A program made the position numbers and the translations under genes. A stretch of 64,000 bases of DNA from CAIVAT01 sp964355945 (lineage in GTDB: Bacteria > Bacteroidota > Bacteroidia > Bacteroidales > FEN-979): the NCBI GenBank assembly GCA_964355945.1, contig CAYHGE010000008.1:1-64000 (forward strand), given 5' to 3'. This document shows, piece by piece, positions 44,711-53,430 of this stretch. The notes under the pieces were generated by a model. The model did no database searches. It saw only the letters and a program-made list of their open reading frames with translations, and was not told the DNA's origin. Numbering within the stretch: the first letter of the stretch is position 1; each line of letters starts with the position of its first letter.

Positions 44711-45940
44711 TTACAGATAATCAACCAGACCGGTATCGTTTTTTGTAAACGGAGCAATCGCCCGGTTATAGATTCCATGGATATAAGCGATGGCCATGCC
44801 ATAATTGGTAACCGGAATTCCTGCGTCGATTGCTGGTTTGAGCCTGCTGATAATTTGTTTCCTGGTGATCATGCACCCGCCGCATTGTATGACCATGGCA
44901 TAATCAGTAATCGGACGAGATATGTTATTCAACCCGGCAACAACGTCAAATTCGAGTTTTTTTCCCGTGAAACTGGCCAGCCATCTTGGAATTTTCACCC
45001 GCCCTATATCATCACAGGAGACATGATGGGTGCATGATTCAAGGATCAGCAGCCGGTCTCCGGTGCGAAGGTTCGATAAATGTGGCGTCCCTTTCAGATA
45101 ATTGGGAAAATCACCCTTCTGCCTTGCAAGGACAATGCTGAAGCTGGTGAGTGGAATCTCTTTAGGGATGGCTGCATCTGCTTTTGGAAACACCTGGCTG
45201 TCAGTAATTACCAGTACGGGTTTTGGGTTCATCTTCGCCAGGAAAGCATCAACTTCCCGTTCCTTGCAAACAATGGCAATGCCATCGTGGTCAAGTACAT
45301 CGCGGATTACCTGCACCTGTGGAAGAATCATCCGGCCTTCAGGAGCTTCAATGTCGATGGGGGTAATCAGCAACACCACATCACCATAGGAGATCAGGTC
45401 GCCAACAAGGGGCTGCTTCTTATAGGCTGTCGGAGGGATGGTTTCACCGATCAGGTTGGTAAGTTTTTCGAGGTTTAGTGGGTTCAGTGCACAAAAATCA
45501 ATCACCGGAACAGCGCACTTTTGGCGGATTATGGTTAAGAATTCCGGTGTAATTTCCTCTTTGTCAGATTTGTTGTGTACAATCAGGTAGGGGAGATCAT
45601 TCGCCTCGAAATCCTCTACCAACCTGCTCTCCGGCTCATCAAACTGGTTGGCTGAAATGACCAGGATGGCAAGGTCAATGATCTTCAAAACATCTTTTGA
45701 TTTTCCAACTCTTTTGAGTCCCAGATCACCCGTGTCATCTATGCCTGCAGTATCGATCAGCACCACAGGTCCGATCCCGGCGATTTCAATTGATTTTTTT
45801 ACCGGGTCAGTGGTTGTGCCTGCTATCTCAGAAACAATGGCAATGTCCTGTTGAGTGAGTGCATTGATCAGTGAACTTTTACCGTTGTTTCTTCTGCCAA
45901 AGATGCCGATATGGGGCTTGGTATCCCGTCCTTTTGTCAT
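44711..45940 (-). CDS. hydF: [FeFe]-hydrogenase H-cluster maturation GTPase HydF
   Basis: 409 residues from the ATG at 45940. The N-terminal GTPase domain has P-loop GRRNNGKSS, G3 DTAG and G4 NKSD. A dimerisation domain follows. The C-terminal [4Fe-4S] binding domain shows CTHH (LILESCTHHVSCDDIG) and about 50 residues later QCGGC, the HydF cluster ligand pattern. HydF is the scaffold on which the 2Fe subcluster is built before transfer to apo-hydrogenase, so the organism probably has an [FeFe]-hydrogenase. hydE, hydG and hydA are not in the window. Its ATG overlaps the stop of the DUF4249 gene (ATGA), so it is translationally coupled to an apparently unrelated outer-membrane gene. Confidence 0.95.
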   Translation of the reverse strand: MTKGRDTKPHIGIFGRRNNGKSSLINALTQQDIAIVSEIAGTTTDPVKKSIEIAGIGPVVLIDTAGIDDTGDLGLKRVGKSKDVLKIIDLAILVISANQFDEPESRLVEDFEANDLPYLIVHNKSDKEEITPEFLTIIRQKCAVPVIDFCALNPLNLEKLTNLIGETIPPTAYKKQPLVGDLISYGDVVLLITPIDIEAPEGRMILPQVQVIRDVLDHDGIAIVCKEREVDAFLAKMNPKPVLVITDSQVFPKADAAIPKEIPLTSFSIVLARQKGDFPNYLKGTPHLSNLRTGDRLLILESCTHHVSCDDIGRVKIPRWLASFTGKKLEFDVVAGLNNISRPITDYAMVIQCGGCMITRKQIISRLKPAIDAGIPVTNYGMAIAYIHGIYNRAIAPFTKNDTGLVDYL

Positions 45941-46794
45941 TTCTTTGGCGTTTTTACAACTGTTTTTGCAAAACTGCTTGAATATGCCGCGAAAAAACCA
46001 ATGCCGCCATTGGTGATATTGCCCTGGACATTTGCCGGAGGCCCGCTGAAAAATGGAATGTTGAAACCCGCCTGCTGCACCTGGGTGATAAAATCGAAAT
46101 ACTCCTTTGTGATTCCCGACATCTGCAGCATGATGGTGTCTCCGGGAAACAAAGTCTCCCAATTGTTTTCATTGTTGATGTATATTACGTCAACGCCATC
46201 CATATAACTGCCATTATAGAATTTGTCGTCGGAAATTACTTTTTTTGTAAGCGTGTCTGTTATCAGGATACCATTTCTGTAATAATTGAACAGATAATAA
46301 TTTATTGTATCAGATGGCTCCTTGGCATATAGTTTAATGGTCCATATTCCCTTCGGTCCCCATTCCGGATGAAAATCCGTGCCAATCGAGTCGAGGTGGG
46401 CTACCGGAGGCAGATAACAAGTCGCATCCACAGTTTTGTGCCCGGCAATCTCATTTTCCAGCTCGACGTGTAGCGTGTATGTAGAACCTTTTTTACCAGC
46501 AAAATCCGGGTTGGTCTGATAAATGCCTGATTGGCCTTTCTGTGATTCATTCAGGAGGAAGGTGTTCACTCCATCGCTCATAGTAACTGTTGCATTGACA
46601 ACCCTGGGGACAGGTTCGTTGGAAAAGTAATCGGCGGAGGTGGTAAGCGCAACACGATAAATACCGGTATCTGAATCGATGGTGCCGTCAACCACCAGAC
46701 GGGTATAGGTTGTGTCGAGCTTGACGTCGATTTTCTCTGTGCATGCTGCCGCCAGAAGGAAGAGCAGAAGACTGTAAAGTATGTTCCTAATCAT
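45937..46794 (-). CDS. DUF4249 lipoprotein
   Basis: 285 residues from the ATG at 46794. Lipoprotein signal LLLFLLAAACTEK with a lipidated Cys at about residue 18. The family pattern is clear: RLVVDGTIDSDTGIYRVALTTSADYF, NATVTMSDGVNTFLL, YTLHVELENEIAGHKTVDATCYLPPVAHLDSI. DUF4249 proteins usually sit directly after a TonB receptor in Bacteroidota and probably act with it at the outer membrane. Here it overlaps the end of the receptor gene by 8 bases and the start of hydF by 4. Confidence 0.92.
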   Translation of the reverse strand: MIRNILYSLLLFLLAAACTEKIDVKLDTTYTRLVVDGTIDSDTGIYRVALTTSADYFSNEPVPRVVNATVTMSDGVNTFLLNESQKGQSGIYQTNPDFAGKKGSTYTLHVELENEIAGHKTVDATCYLPPVAHLDSIGTDFHPEWGPKGIWTIKLYAKEPSDTINYYLFNYYRNGILITDTLTKKVISDDKFYNGSYMDGVDVIYINNENNWETLFPGDTIMLQMSGITKEYFDFITQVQQAGFNIPFFSGPPANVQGNITNGGIGFFAAYSSSFAKTVVKTPKK

Positions 46795-49162
46795 TGTTGA
46801 AGTGAAAATTAAAGGTAATCGAAGGAATAATTCCAAAGAGGTAAACTTTCTCTGCATACGTTGTGTTCGGGTCAATTTTATCCTGGGTAAAGTTAATTGA
46901 CCAGGTATTGTGACGGTTATAGGCATTATAGACTGAGAAATTCAGATCCCAGTTGAATTTTCTGCCAGGTTTTTGCTTGCTGAAAAATGTAAGTGAAACA
47001 TCCAGGCGATGATAATCCTGGTAACGGTATTGATTGCGGTCTGAATAGATCGGGTAAATTTTATTCCCCGATTCTGCCCGGCCGGTTGGAAAAGTGACTG
47101 GTGATCCTGTTGCATAAACCCAATTGGCGCCAATTGTAAATCGCTTACTGATGACATAATTTAACACAATGGAGATGTTGTTGGGTTTGTCATAAGGAGC
47201 CGGATAAAATTCATTGCTGTTGATTCCACTGATCTGGCGGAACGTCCGGGAATAGGTGTAACTTACCCAGCCATTGATTTTTTCTTCATTCAGCCTTACA
47301 AGAAATTCGACGCCGTACGACCATGCCTTGCCGGTTCGGATTTCACCTTCAAGCTTGTTGTTTAACACTAGTTGAGCGAAATCTTTAAAGTCAACAACAT
47401 TTTTCATCCACTTATAATATCCTTCAACGGAAGTTTCAATGGTGTTTTTTCGGAAATTCCTGAAGTAACCAATGGCAACCTGGTCGGCAATTTGTGGTTT
47501 CACATTGGGACTTGATGGGAACCAGATGTCGAGTGGCGTGCCAACTGTAGAGTTCTGTGCCAGCTGCAGGTACTGGTTGGTCCTTGCATAACTGGCTTTG
47601 ATCGAATGTTTGCTGTTGCAGTCATAAAGCAAACCGAGTCTGGGTTCAAGTCCGGCATAAGTGTTATAGAGCACTCCGGATTTATAAACTGTTGAATCCG
47701 TGGCATTATATGCTGAGTCGTAGTTGAATACGGTGCCAGGCCCGATATTCTGGAACATCGAAAACCGTAAGCCGTATTTAACCGTGAAATGTTCCCCAAG
47801 CTTTTGTTCATTGCTGCCATACACGCCAGTTTCAAATGCATAATTCATTGGAACTTTTACTTCAGTGATCACGCTTTCATTCCCAGTCCCGTAGGCATCG
47901 CCCGGGTTGAACATGTGGTAGATCACTGAAACACCGAATTTAATCGTGTTTTTTGGATTCAGGTAATAACTGAAATCAGTTTTCAGACCAATATCGCGAA
48001 GATTGGAAGTCCACGTGAATGAGTTGTTTGTGCCTTCAGGGGTTCCAAGGTTATACAGATAGTTGCTGTAAATAAGGGAAAAGTTTGAAAATAACCGTTT
48101 TGAAAACAGGTGGTTCCACCGGATTGTTGCAGTTTCGTTGCCCCATTTCATGCCGGCAAATCCATTCTTAAAAACATCCCGGCCAAAGTACCCTGAAAGG
48201 AAAACCTGGTTGTTGTCATTTATCCGGTAGTTGACCTTGGCATTGAGGTCGTAAAAATAGAGCCTGCTGTCCTGAATCCCTTCATTCGATGAAAGCGGCA
48301 GGAAAATATCAGCGTATGTCCTTCTTCCCGATACCACAAACGAACTACGGTCTTTCACAATCGGACCTTCTACAGTTAAACGACTGGCAATGATTCCGAT
48401 ACCACCGTTAATTTCAAACTTTTTCGAGTTACCTTCGTTCATGCGTACATCCAGAACCGAGGCCAGGCGTCCGCCATAAGTGGCCGGAATATCTCCTTTA
48501 TAAAGTTTAACATCTTTAATCGCATCGTTGTTGAAGACAGAGAAAAAGCCCATCAGGTGGGATGCATTGTAAACTGTTGCCTCGTCCAGGAGAATCAGGT
48601 TCTGATCTGGGGCACCTCCACGCACACTGAAGCCGGAGGAGCCTTCTCCCACCGATTGAACGCCCGGGAGCATCTGGATCGCCTTGATTACATCCACTTC
48701 ACCCATCAGTGCCGGGATTCGCTGGATGGTTTTTATATCCATGCGAAAAGTGCTCATCTCTGGTTTTACAACATTTTTATCGTTTTTTTCACTTTTGATT
48801 TCCACTTCTTTGAGCTGATGTTCCTGAGGATCAAGTTCGATGGAAATTTTGAGATCTGTGAGCAGGTCCACCTGTTTTTCAAAAGCAGTATATCCAATGT
48901 AGGAATACACCAGCGTATAGCTTCCTTCCTCCAGGGTAAGGGAGTAATTTCCATAAATGTCTGATGCAGCACCAGTCTTCAGTTCCTTCACGAAAATCGT
49001 TGCGCCGAGCAATGCCTCTCCGCTATGGAGATCACTGATTTTTCCGCTGATGCTGTGACGTTTGGGTTTATCGACGGGGCCTCCAAAAACTGTTTGATTG
49101 CTCAAAAAGGAAAGGCAGAAAAGTGACAGGTAAAAAGCGTGTTTCATCAAAATTAACCTCAT
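46787..49162 (-). CDS. TonB-dependent receptor (DUF4249 partner)
   Basis: 791 residues, or 786 if the ATG at 49147 is used, which gives a tidier signal peptide (MKHAFYLSLFCLSFLS). A carboxypeptidase-like domain at about 35-115 (HSISGKISDLHSGEALLGATI) is followed by a plug (VIKAIQMLPGVQSVGEGSSGFSVRGGAPDQNLILLDEATVYNASHLMGFFSVFN), then a barrel ending SITFNFHFNND. The substrate is unknown. First gene of a receptor - DUF4249 - hydF unit. Confidence 0.92.
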   Translation of the reverse strand: MRLILMKHAFYLSLFCLSFLSNQTVFGGPVDKPKRHSISGKISDLHSGEALLGATIFVKELKTGAASDIYGNYSLTLEEGSYTLVYSYIGYTAFEKQVDLLTDLKISIELDPQEHQLKEVEIKSEKNDKNVVKPEMSTFRMDIKTIQRIPALMGEVDVIKAIQMLPGVQSVGEGSSGFSVRGGAPDQNLILLDEATVYNASHLMGFFSVFNNDAIKDVKLYKGDIPATYGGRLASVLDVRMNEGNSKKFEINGGIGIIASRLTVEGPIVKDRSSFVVSGRRTYADIFLPLSSNEGIQDSRLYFYDLNAKVNYRINDNNQVFLSGYFGRDVFKNGFAGMKWGNETATIRWNHLFSKRLFSNFSLIYSNYLYNLGTPEGTNNSFTWTSNLRDIGLKTDFSYYLNPKNTIKFGVSVIYHMFNPGDAYGTGNESVITEVKVPMNYAFETGVYGSNEQKLGEHFTVKYGLRFSMFQNIGPGTVFNYDSAYNATDSTVYKSGVLYNTYAGLEPRLGLLYDCNSKHSIKASYARTNQYLQLAQNSTVGTPLDIWFPSSPNVKPQIADQVAIGYFRNFRKNTIETSVEGYYKWMKNVVDFKDFAQLVLNNKLEGEIRTGKAWSYGVEFLVRLNEEKINGWVSYTYSRTFRQISGINSNEFYPAPYDKPNNISIVLNYVISKRFTIGANWVYATGSPVTFPTGRAESGNKIYPIYSDRNQYRYQDYHRLDVSLTFFSKQKPGRKFNWDLNFSVYNAYNRHNTWSINFTQDKIDPNTTYAEKVYLFGIIPSITFNFHFNND

Positions 49163-49165
49163 TTA

Positions 49166-49729
49166 TTAGTTACGGATAATCCGGAATTCTCCGTTCTGTT
49201 CAAGCTTGATTATCCGGGATGGCTTTAGTTCGTGAAGCTCGTCAATGGATTCATCTACCACATAATCAACCCCACTGATGATTTCCGGTGAAATTTGCCG
49301 GAACGTCAGCGGTGGATTTTCTCCGGAAATATTGGCAGAAGTGGAGACGACAGGCTTACCGAATTCTTGAATCAGCTTTGTGCAGAATTCATTTTTAACA
49401 ATTCTGATGGCAATGGATCCATCTTCAGCCACAACATTTTCGGCAAGATTTTTTGCTTCCGGATAGATAATGGTCAGCGGGGTGTCTATTTTTTTAAGTA
49501 AATCCCATGCAATTTCGGGAATGTTGGCAACATATTTCTCAAGCATTTCTGATTTGTCAAGCAAAATAATCATGCTCTTGCGTTCAAGTCTCTGTTTTAG
49601 CCTGTATACCTTTGAAACCGCTGCAGCATTTGTTGCATCGCATCCGATGCCCCAGATGGTATCAGTAGGGTATAAGATGATGCCACCTTCTTCAAGAACC
49701 TTCACACAGTTTTTGATCTGATTTACCAT
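49166..49729 (-). CDS. tsaC: L-threonylcarbamoyladenylate synthase (Sua5/YrdC/YciO family)
   Basis: 187 residues from the ATG at 49729; the 40 extra upstream codons have no similarity. The YrdC fold signature is at the start (GGIILYPTDTIWGIGCDATN), then KRLERKSMIILL and PVVSTSANISGENPPLTF. It makes the threonylcarbamoyl-AMP intermediate for the t6A modification of tRNAs that read ANN codons. The short form without a C-terminal Sua5 domain could also be the paralogue YciO. Confidence 0.88.
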   Translation of the reverse strand: MVNQIKNCVKVLEEGGIILYPTDTIWGIGCDATNAAAVSKVYRLKQRLERKSMIILLDKSEMLEKYVANIPEIAWDLLKKIDTPLTIIYPEAKNLAENVVAEDGSIAIRIVKNEFCTKLIQEFGKPVVSTSANISGENPPLTFRQISPEIISGVDYVVDESIDELHELKPSRIIKLEQNGEFRIIRN

Positions 49730-49803
49730 AGTCTTACAATAACGTGTAAAGGTAATCACAAATTGTGCAACTGACATGCAGTTCAAGCCAATTACCATAC
49801 TCG

Positions 49804-50787
49804 CTATAGCAGATGGGCTAGTTGCTCCACACGGATGGTGAACGCACAATTAAAATGTGTCTCCGGACATGACTTGTAGCCATGCAAACCGCACGGTCTG
49901 CATGAGAGTTTTTCAGGGGTTTCAACAATTGTGGAACGCACAGAGAGCGGGCCAAAACCAAACGCCGGTACAGTCGAACAGTAAATGGCAGCTACCGGAG
50001 CATTTACGGCTGTGGCAAGGTGCATCGGAGCAGAATCATTGGTAAAGTTCATACGGGCGCCTTTCATCAGTGCTGCTGACTGAAGCAATGTAAGTTTGCC
50101 AGCCAGATTGATTGTGCCGGGATGGCAGGCCCTGAGGATGATCTCGTTGCACAGTTCCTGATCCGTCGCAGCTCCCAGAAGGAGCACCGTCGCATCTGTG
50201 GAGATAAACCGGATTAATTCAATCCATTTTTCAACAGGGTATTGCTTTGTAAACCATAAAGAGGCAGGTGAAATTGTGTAATACTTTGCTGTAATATATT
50301 GACCGGCAACTGCTTCATCCTCTTTTGATGGATAGAGCTTTGGCCGTGTGTCATCTGAAACCGCGAGATCACTGATCAGTGCGTGATTGCGCGCAACCTC
50401 ATGGATGCCGTCACCAATGACATGCTCAATTTTTTTTGAAAAAAGAGAGGACAAAGGGTTTTTTGAAAAACCGCGTGTCTCCCGGCTCCCTGAAAGCACG
50501 GTAAGCAATCCTGTAAGGAAGAAACGTTGTATGTTGACAATAAGATCGTATTTGATACGACGTGAATTCTTGATAATCTGTAATATACCTGAATATTTGC
50601 CGGCACGCTTATCCCAGGTTATCACCTTATCCAGGAAGGGATGCCCGGCAAAAAGACCTTCATACCCTTTTTTTACCAGAAAATCAATAGAGGCTGCCGG
50701 ATATGCCTGATGCAGACTTTCAATCAGGGCAGTAGCCAGGATCACATCACCGATAGAAGCAGTTTGAATGACAAGTATTTTATTCAT
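49804..50787 (-). CDS. Glycosyltransferase family 9 (heptosyltransferase-like)
   Basis: 327 residues. ADP-heptose:LPS heptosyltransferase family. The N-terminal Rossmann fold starts KILVIQTASIGDVILATALIESLHQAYP. The C-terminal donor-binding part has SLWFTKQYPVEKWIELIRF, LLGAATDQELCNEII and the acceptor region TNDSAPMHLATAVNAPVAAIYCST. It probably extends the LPS core. Its ATG immediately follows the dapD stop codon with no spacer, so the two are likely co-translated. Confidence 0.9.
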   Translation of the reverse strand: MNKILVIQTASIGDVILATALIESLHQAYPAASIDFLVKKGYEGLFAGHPFLDKVITWDKRAGKYSGILQIIKNSRRIKYDLIVNIQRFFLTGLLTVLSGSRETRGFSKNPLSSLFSKKIEHVIGDGIHEVARNHALISDLAVSDDTRPKLYPSKEDEAVAGQYITAKYYTISPASLWFTKQYPVEKWIELIRFISTDATVLLLGAATDQELCNEIILRACHPGTINLAGKLTLLQSAALMKGARMNFTNDSAPMHLATAVNAPVAAIYCSTVPAFGFGPLSVRSTIVETPEKLSCRPCGLHGYKSCPETHFNCAFTIRVEQLAHLL

Positions 50788-51603
50788 CTACACAGCAACA
50801 TCAAATTCACGCAAGGCCTGGTTCAGAGAGGTTTTTAAGTCGGTGGATGGTTTTCTCTGCCCGATGATCAGTGCACAGGGAACCTGGTAAACCCCTGATG
50901 GAAAGGTTTTCGGTAATGTTCCGGGAATTACCACCGACCGGGGAGGGACATATCCTTTATACTCCACCGGCGTTTCACCCGAAACATCAATAATTTTTGT
51001 AGATGCGGTCAATACAACATTTGCCCCTAAAACAGCTTCGCTTCCCACCCGGACACCTTCAACAACGATGCACCTTGATCCAAGGAAACAGTGATCTTCA
51101 ATAATGACAGGAGATGCCTGTACAGGTTCAAGAACCCCCCCGATCCCGACACCACCACTGAGGTGACAGTGTTTGCCAATCTGGGCGCATGATCCAACAG
51201 TGGCCCATGTATCCACCATGGTTCCAGCGTCAATGTAAGCACCAATGTTAACATACGAAGGCATCATGATCACACCGGCTGCCAGAAAAGAACCATAGCG
51301 GGCAATTGCATGCGGTACGACCCGGACACCCTGATTGTGATAATTGGTTTTCAGTGGAATTTTGTCGTAAAACTGGAAAGGGCCAACCTCGATTAACTCC
51401 ATCTGGCGGATGGGAAAATAGAGGATAACAGCTTTTTTGATCCACTCATGCGTAGTCCATTGTCCGGAATCCGGCGATGCAACCCGGAGTATGCCCTTAT
51501 CCAGTTGATCAACTATCTCAGAAATAGCATCACGTGTTTCGGGCTTCTTTAAAAGTTCCCGGTCGTTCCAGGCGGATTCGATGAGTAATTTAATTTCTGA
51601 CAT
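50788..51603 (-). CDS. dapD: 2,3,4,5-tetrahydropyridine-2,6-dicarboxylate N-succinyltransferase
   Basis: 271 residues from the ATG at 51603 (MSEIKLLIESAWNDRELL), the normal DapD length; the longer frame runs across the divergent promoter region. The left-handed beta-helix of hexapeptide repeats is obvious (GAYIDAGTMVDTWATVGSCAQIGKHCHLSGG, LGSRCIVVEGVRVGSEAVLGANVVL), with YVPPRSVVIPGTLPK near the end. It is the succinylase step of diaminopimelate/lysine synthesis. Divergent from ruvX. Confidence 0.95.
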   Translation of the reverse strand: MSEIKLLIESAWNDRELLKKPETRDAISEIVDQLDKGILRVASPDSGQWTTHEWIKKAVILYFPIRQMELIEVGPFQFYDKIPLKTNYHNQGVRVVPHAIARYGSFLAAGVIMMPSYVNIGAYIDAGTMVDTWATVGSCAQIGKHCHLSGGVGIGGVLEPVQASPVIIEDHCFLGSRCIVVEGVRVGSEAVLGANVVLTASTKIIDVSGETPVEYKGYVPPRSVVIPGTLPKTFPSGVYQVPCALIIGQRKPSTDLKTSLNQALREFDVAV

Positions 51604-51655
51604 GGGGCTAGACACAATTCTATCCTCCAAAATTAGATAAAATTTTAAAACTTTG

Positions 51656-51663
51656 TACCTTTG
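51656..51663 (+). promoter_or_regulatory. -7 box (TACCTTTG) for ruvX
   Basis: 16 bases before the ATG at 51679. A minus-strand TAATTTTG at 51628-51635 could serve dapD in the same 75-base divergent spacer. Confidence 0.55.
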
Positions 51664-51678
51664 CAATAAAATCAGGTG

Positions 51679-52089
51679 ATGGGCAGGATCGTTGCAATAG
51701 ATTATGGACAAAAGAGGACAGGCATCGCGGTAACAGATGAACTGAAAATCATTGCTACGGGCCTTAAAACTGTCAGATCGATGGATGTGCTTGCGTTTTT
51801 AAAAGATTATACAGGAGAAAACCATGTTGAACGTTTCGTTGTTGGAGAGCCAAAGCAGATGAATTACACCGACTCTGAATCTGCAGTTTATATTGAACCA
51901 TTTGTTAAGGCGCTGAAATTGTTATTTCCTGACATCCCGGTGGAACGGGCAGATGAACGTTTTACCTCACTTCTTGCCTCCAGAACAATCAGAGAAGCAG
52001 GGTTAAAGAAAAAGGTCCGCCAGGATAAAGCACTGATTGATACCGTAAGCGCAACCATCATGCTTCAATCCTACATGGAGAAAATCTAA
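51679..52089 (+). CDS. ruvX: Putative pre-16S rRNA nuclease / Holliday junction resolvase RuvX (YqgF)
   Basis: 136 residues from the ATG at 51679; an in-frame GTG just before it is less likely. RNase H-like fold: RIVAIDYGQKRTGIAVTD with the first catalytic Asp, ERFVVGEP, and the last motif QDKALIDTVSATIMLQSYM with the second catalytic Asp. In E. coli YqgF processes the 5' end of 16S rRNA. Confidence 0.93.
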   Translation: MGRIVAIDYGQKRTGIAVTDELKIIATGLKTVRSMDVLAFLKDYTGENHVERFVVGEPKQMNYTDSESAVYIEPFVKALKLLFPDIPVERADERFTSLLASRTIREAGLKKKVRQDKALIDTVSATIMLQSYMEKI

Positions 52090-52105
52090 TATGAAATTTC
52101 TGATT

Positions 52106-52129
52106 TTGTCCGCCTGTCCGCTTGTCTGC
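52106..52129 (+). repeat. Short 8-base array (TGTCCGCC) between ruvX and def
   Basis: TGTCCGCC, TGTCCGCT, TGTCTGCA, 17 bases after the ruvX stop. Confidence 0.6.
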
Positions 52130-52156
52130 AATTTATTTAACCAAAGAAGCTAAGCC

Positions 52157-52729
52157 ATGATATTGCCAGTCGTTGCCTACGGGCACCCTGTATTAAAGAA
52201 AGTAGCCGATGACATTGCCCCGGATCATCCTGATCTGAAACAATTCATTGCGAACTTGTGGGAAACAATGTATGTTTCGGATGGGGTTGGCCTGGCTGCT
52301 CCACAGGTAAACAGTTCATTCAGATTGTTTGTGATTGATGCTTCGGCGTTTGCTGAGAAGTATCCGGAGGCCGAGAATTTCAAACAGTCTTTTCTGAATG
52401 CCCGCATTTATAAGGAGGAGGGAGATGAATTTTCTTTCAATGAGGGGTGCCTTAGTTTTCCCGGATTACGTGAAGACATTGTTCGTAAGCCGGTCATTCA
52501 TATCAGGTATCTGGATGAGAATTTCGTAGCACATGATGAACGTTATGAAGGCATTATCGCCCGCGTAATCCAGCACGAATATGACCATATTGAAGGAATT
52601 GTTTTTGTTGACAGGATCACTTCACTGAAAAAAATGTTACTGAAACGCAGGCTTTCTGACATCAGCAAAGGAAATGTGGAAGTTTCATACAAGATGTTGT
52701 TCCCTCAGGTTAAAAAGGGAAGAAAATAA
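52157..52729 (+). CDS. def: Peptide deformylase
   Basis: 190 residues. The three metal-site motifs are intact: GVGLAAPQVN, EGCLSFPG (metal Cys) and QHEYDHIEG (two metal His and the catalytic Glu). It removes the formyl group from nascent proteins. It sits between ruvX and a small lipoprotein gene on the same strand; co-transcription is likely. Confidence 0.96.
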   Translation: MILPVVAYGHPVLKKVADDIAPDHPDLKQFIANLWETMYVSDGVGLAAPQVNSSFRLFVIDASAFAEKYPEAENFKQSFLNARIYKEEGDEFSFNEGCLSFPGLREDIVRKPVIHIRYLDENFVAHDERYEGIIARVIQHEYDHIEGIVFVDRITSLKKMLLKRRLSDISKGNVEVSYKMLFPQVKKGRK

Positions 52730-52770
52730 CCCGGATAATATTTATTTACTCAATAATAATTCGTTTAACC

Positions 52771-53349
52771 ATGAAAAAACTTGCCATTCTTGTGTTTTCA
52801 GGAATTTTAATGATGATGTTTTTTGGCTGCGGGCCATCCCATGATAAGCTGGTTGGCCAGATTCAAACATTGGAGAAAAGTCTATTCACCCCGGAAACAG
52901 TTAGTTTTAACAAAGAGAAAGCCGACAGCCTGATGCTGCTTTATGAAACTTTTATTAAAAAAAATCCTGCGGACACACTTTCTCCGGGGTACTTGTTCAA
53001 AGCAGCCAATATTGCAATGAATTCAGGCGATGGACCACGTTCGCTTAAACTTTTTGATCAGTATCTTAAGGATTATCCTGATAAACCAAAGGCTTCACTG
53101 TGTATGTTTTTTCAGGGTTTTATCTATGAAAATATCATGCAGAACCTCGATAAGGCGCGTGAAACTTATCTTCTTTTCATTGAAAAGTATCCATCTGATG
53201 CCTTTGCAAAAGATGCAAAGCTGGCAATCGAAAACCTGGGAAAGACACCAGAAATGATTATTCGTGAATTTGAATTGAAACAGAAAGAGGATAGTACACG
53301 AACAGCAGATTCACTTGCCAAAATCAGTAAACCTAAGAAACGCAGATAA
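52771..53349 (+). CDS. Small lipoprotein with TPR-like helices
   Basis: 192 residues. Lipobox MMMFFGC gives a lipidated Cys at about residue 20. Helical repeats (SLKLFDQYLKDYPDKPKASLCMFFQGFIYE, ARETYLLFIEKYPSDAFAKDAKLAIENLG) resemble the outer-membrane lipoprotein TPR family that includes YbgF/BamD-like proteins. The tail is Lys/Ser-rich and ends KPKKRR. Its role is unknown; an assembly or scaffold function in the envelope is plausible. Confidence 0.8.
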   Translation: MKKLAILVFSGILMMMFFGCGPSHDKLVGQIQTLEKSLFTPETVSFNKEKADSLMLLYETFIKKNPADTLSPGYLFKAANIAMNSGDGPRSLKLFDQYLKDYPDKPKASLCMFFQGFIYENIMQNLDKARETYLLFIEKYPSDAFAKDAKLAIENLGKTPEMIIREFELKQKEDSTRTADSLAKISKPKKRR

Positions 53350-53388
53350 TCTCAGGCATTAAAGGTGTCATACGCCGATTCCTGCCAT

Positions 53389-53430
53389 CATTGTATGCAT
53401 TGCATTCATTGCATTCATTGCCTGCATTAC
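53389..53430 (-). repeat. CATTGCATT 9-base array between convergent genes
   Basis: Plus-strand units CATTGTATG, CATTGCATT, CATTGCATT, CATTGCCTG, CATTAC. The cdaA stop codon (53427-53429) is in the last unit. Related to 38840-38883, which ends CATTAAC. Confidence 0.85.

Noticed and set aside
44711..49162. A full [FeFe]-hydrogenase locus around hydF
   Set aside because: No hydE, hydG or hydrogenase structural gene is present in the neighbouring sequence.
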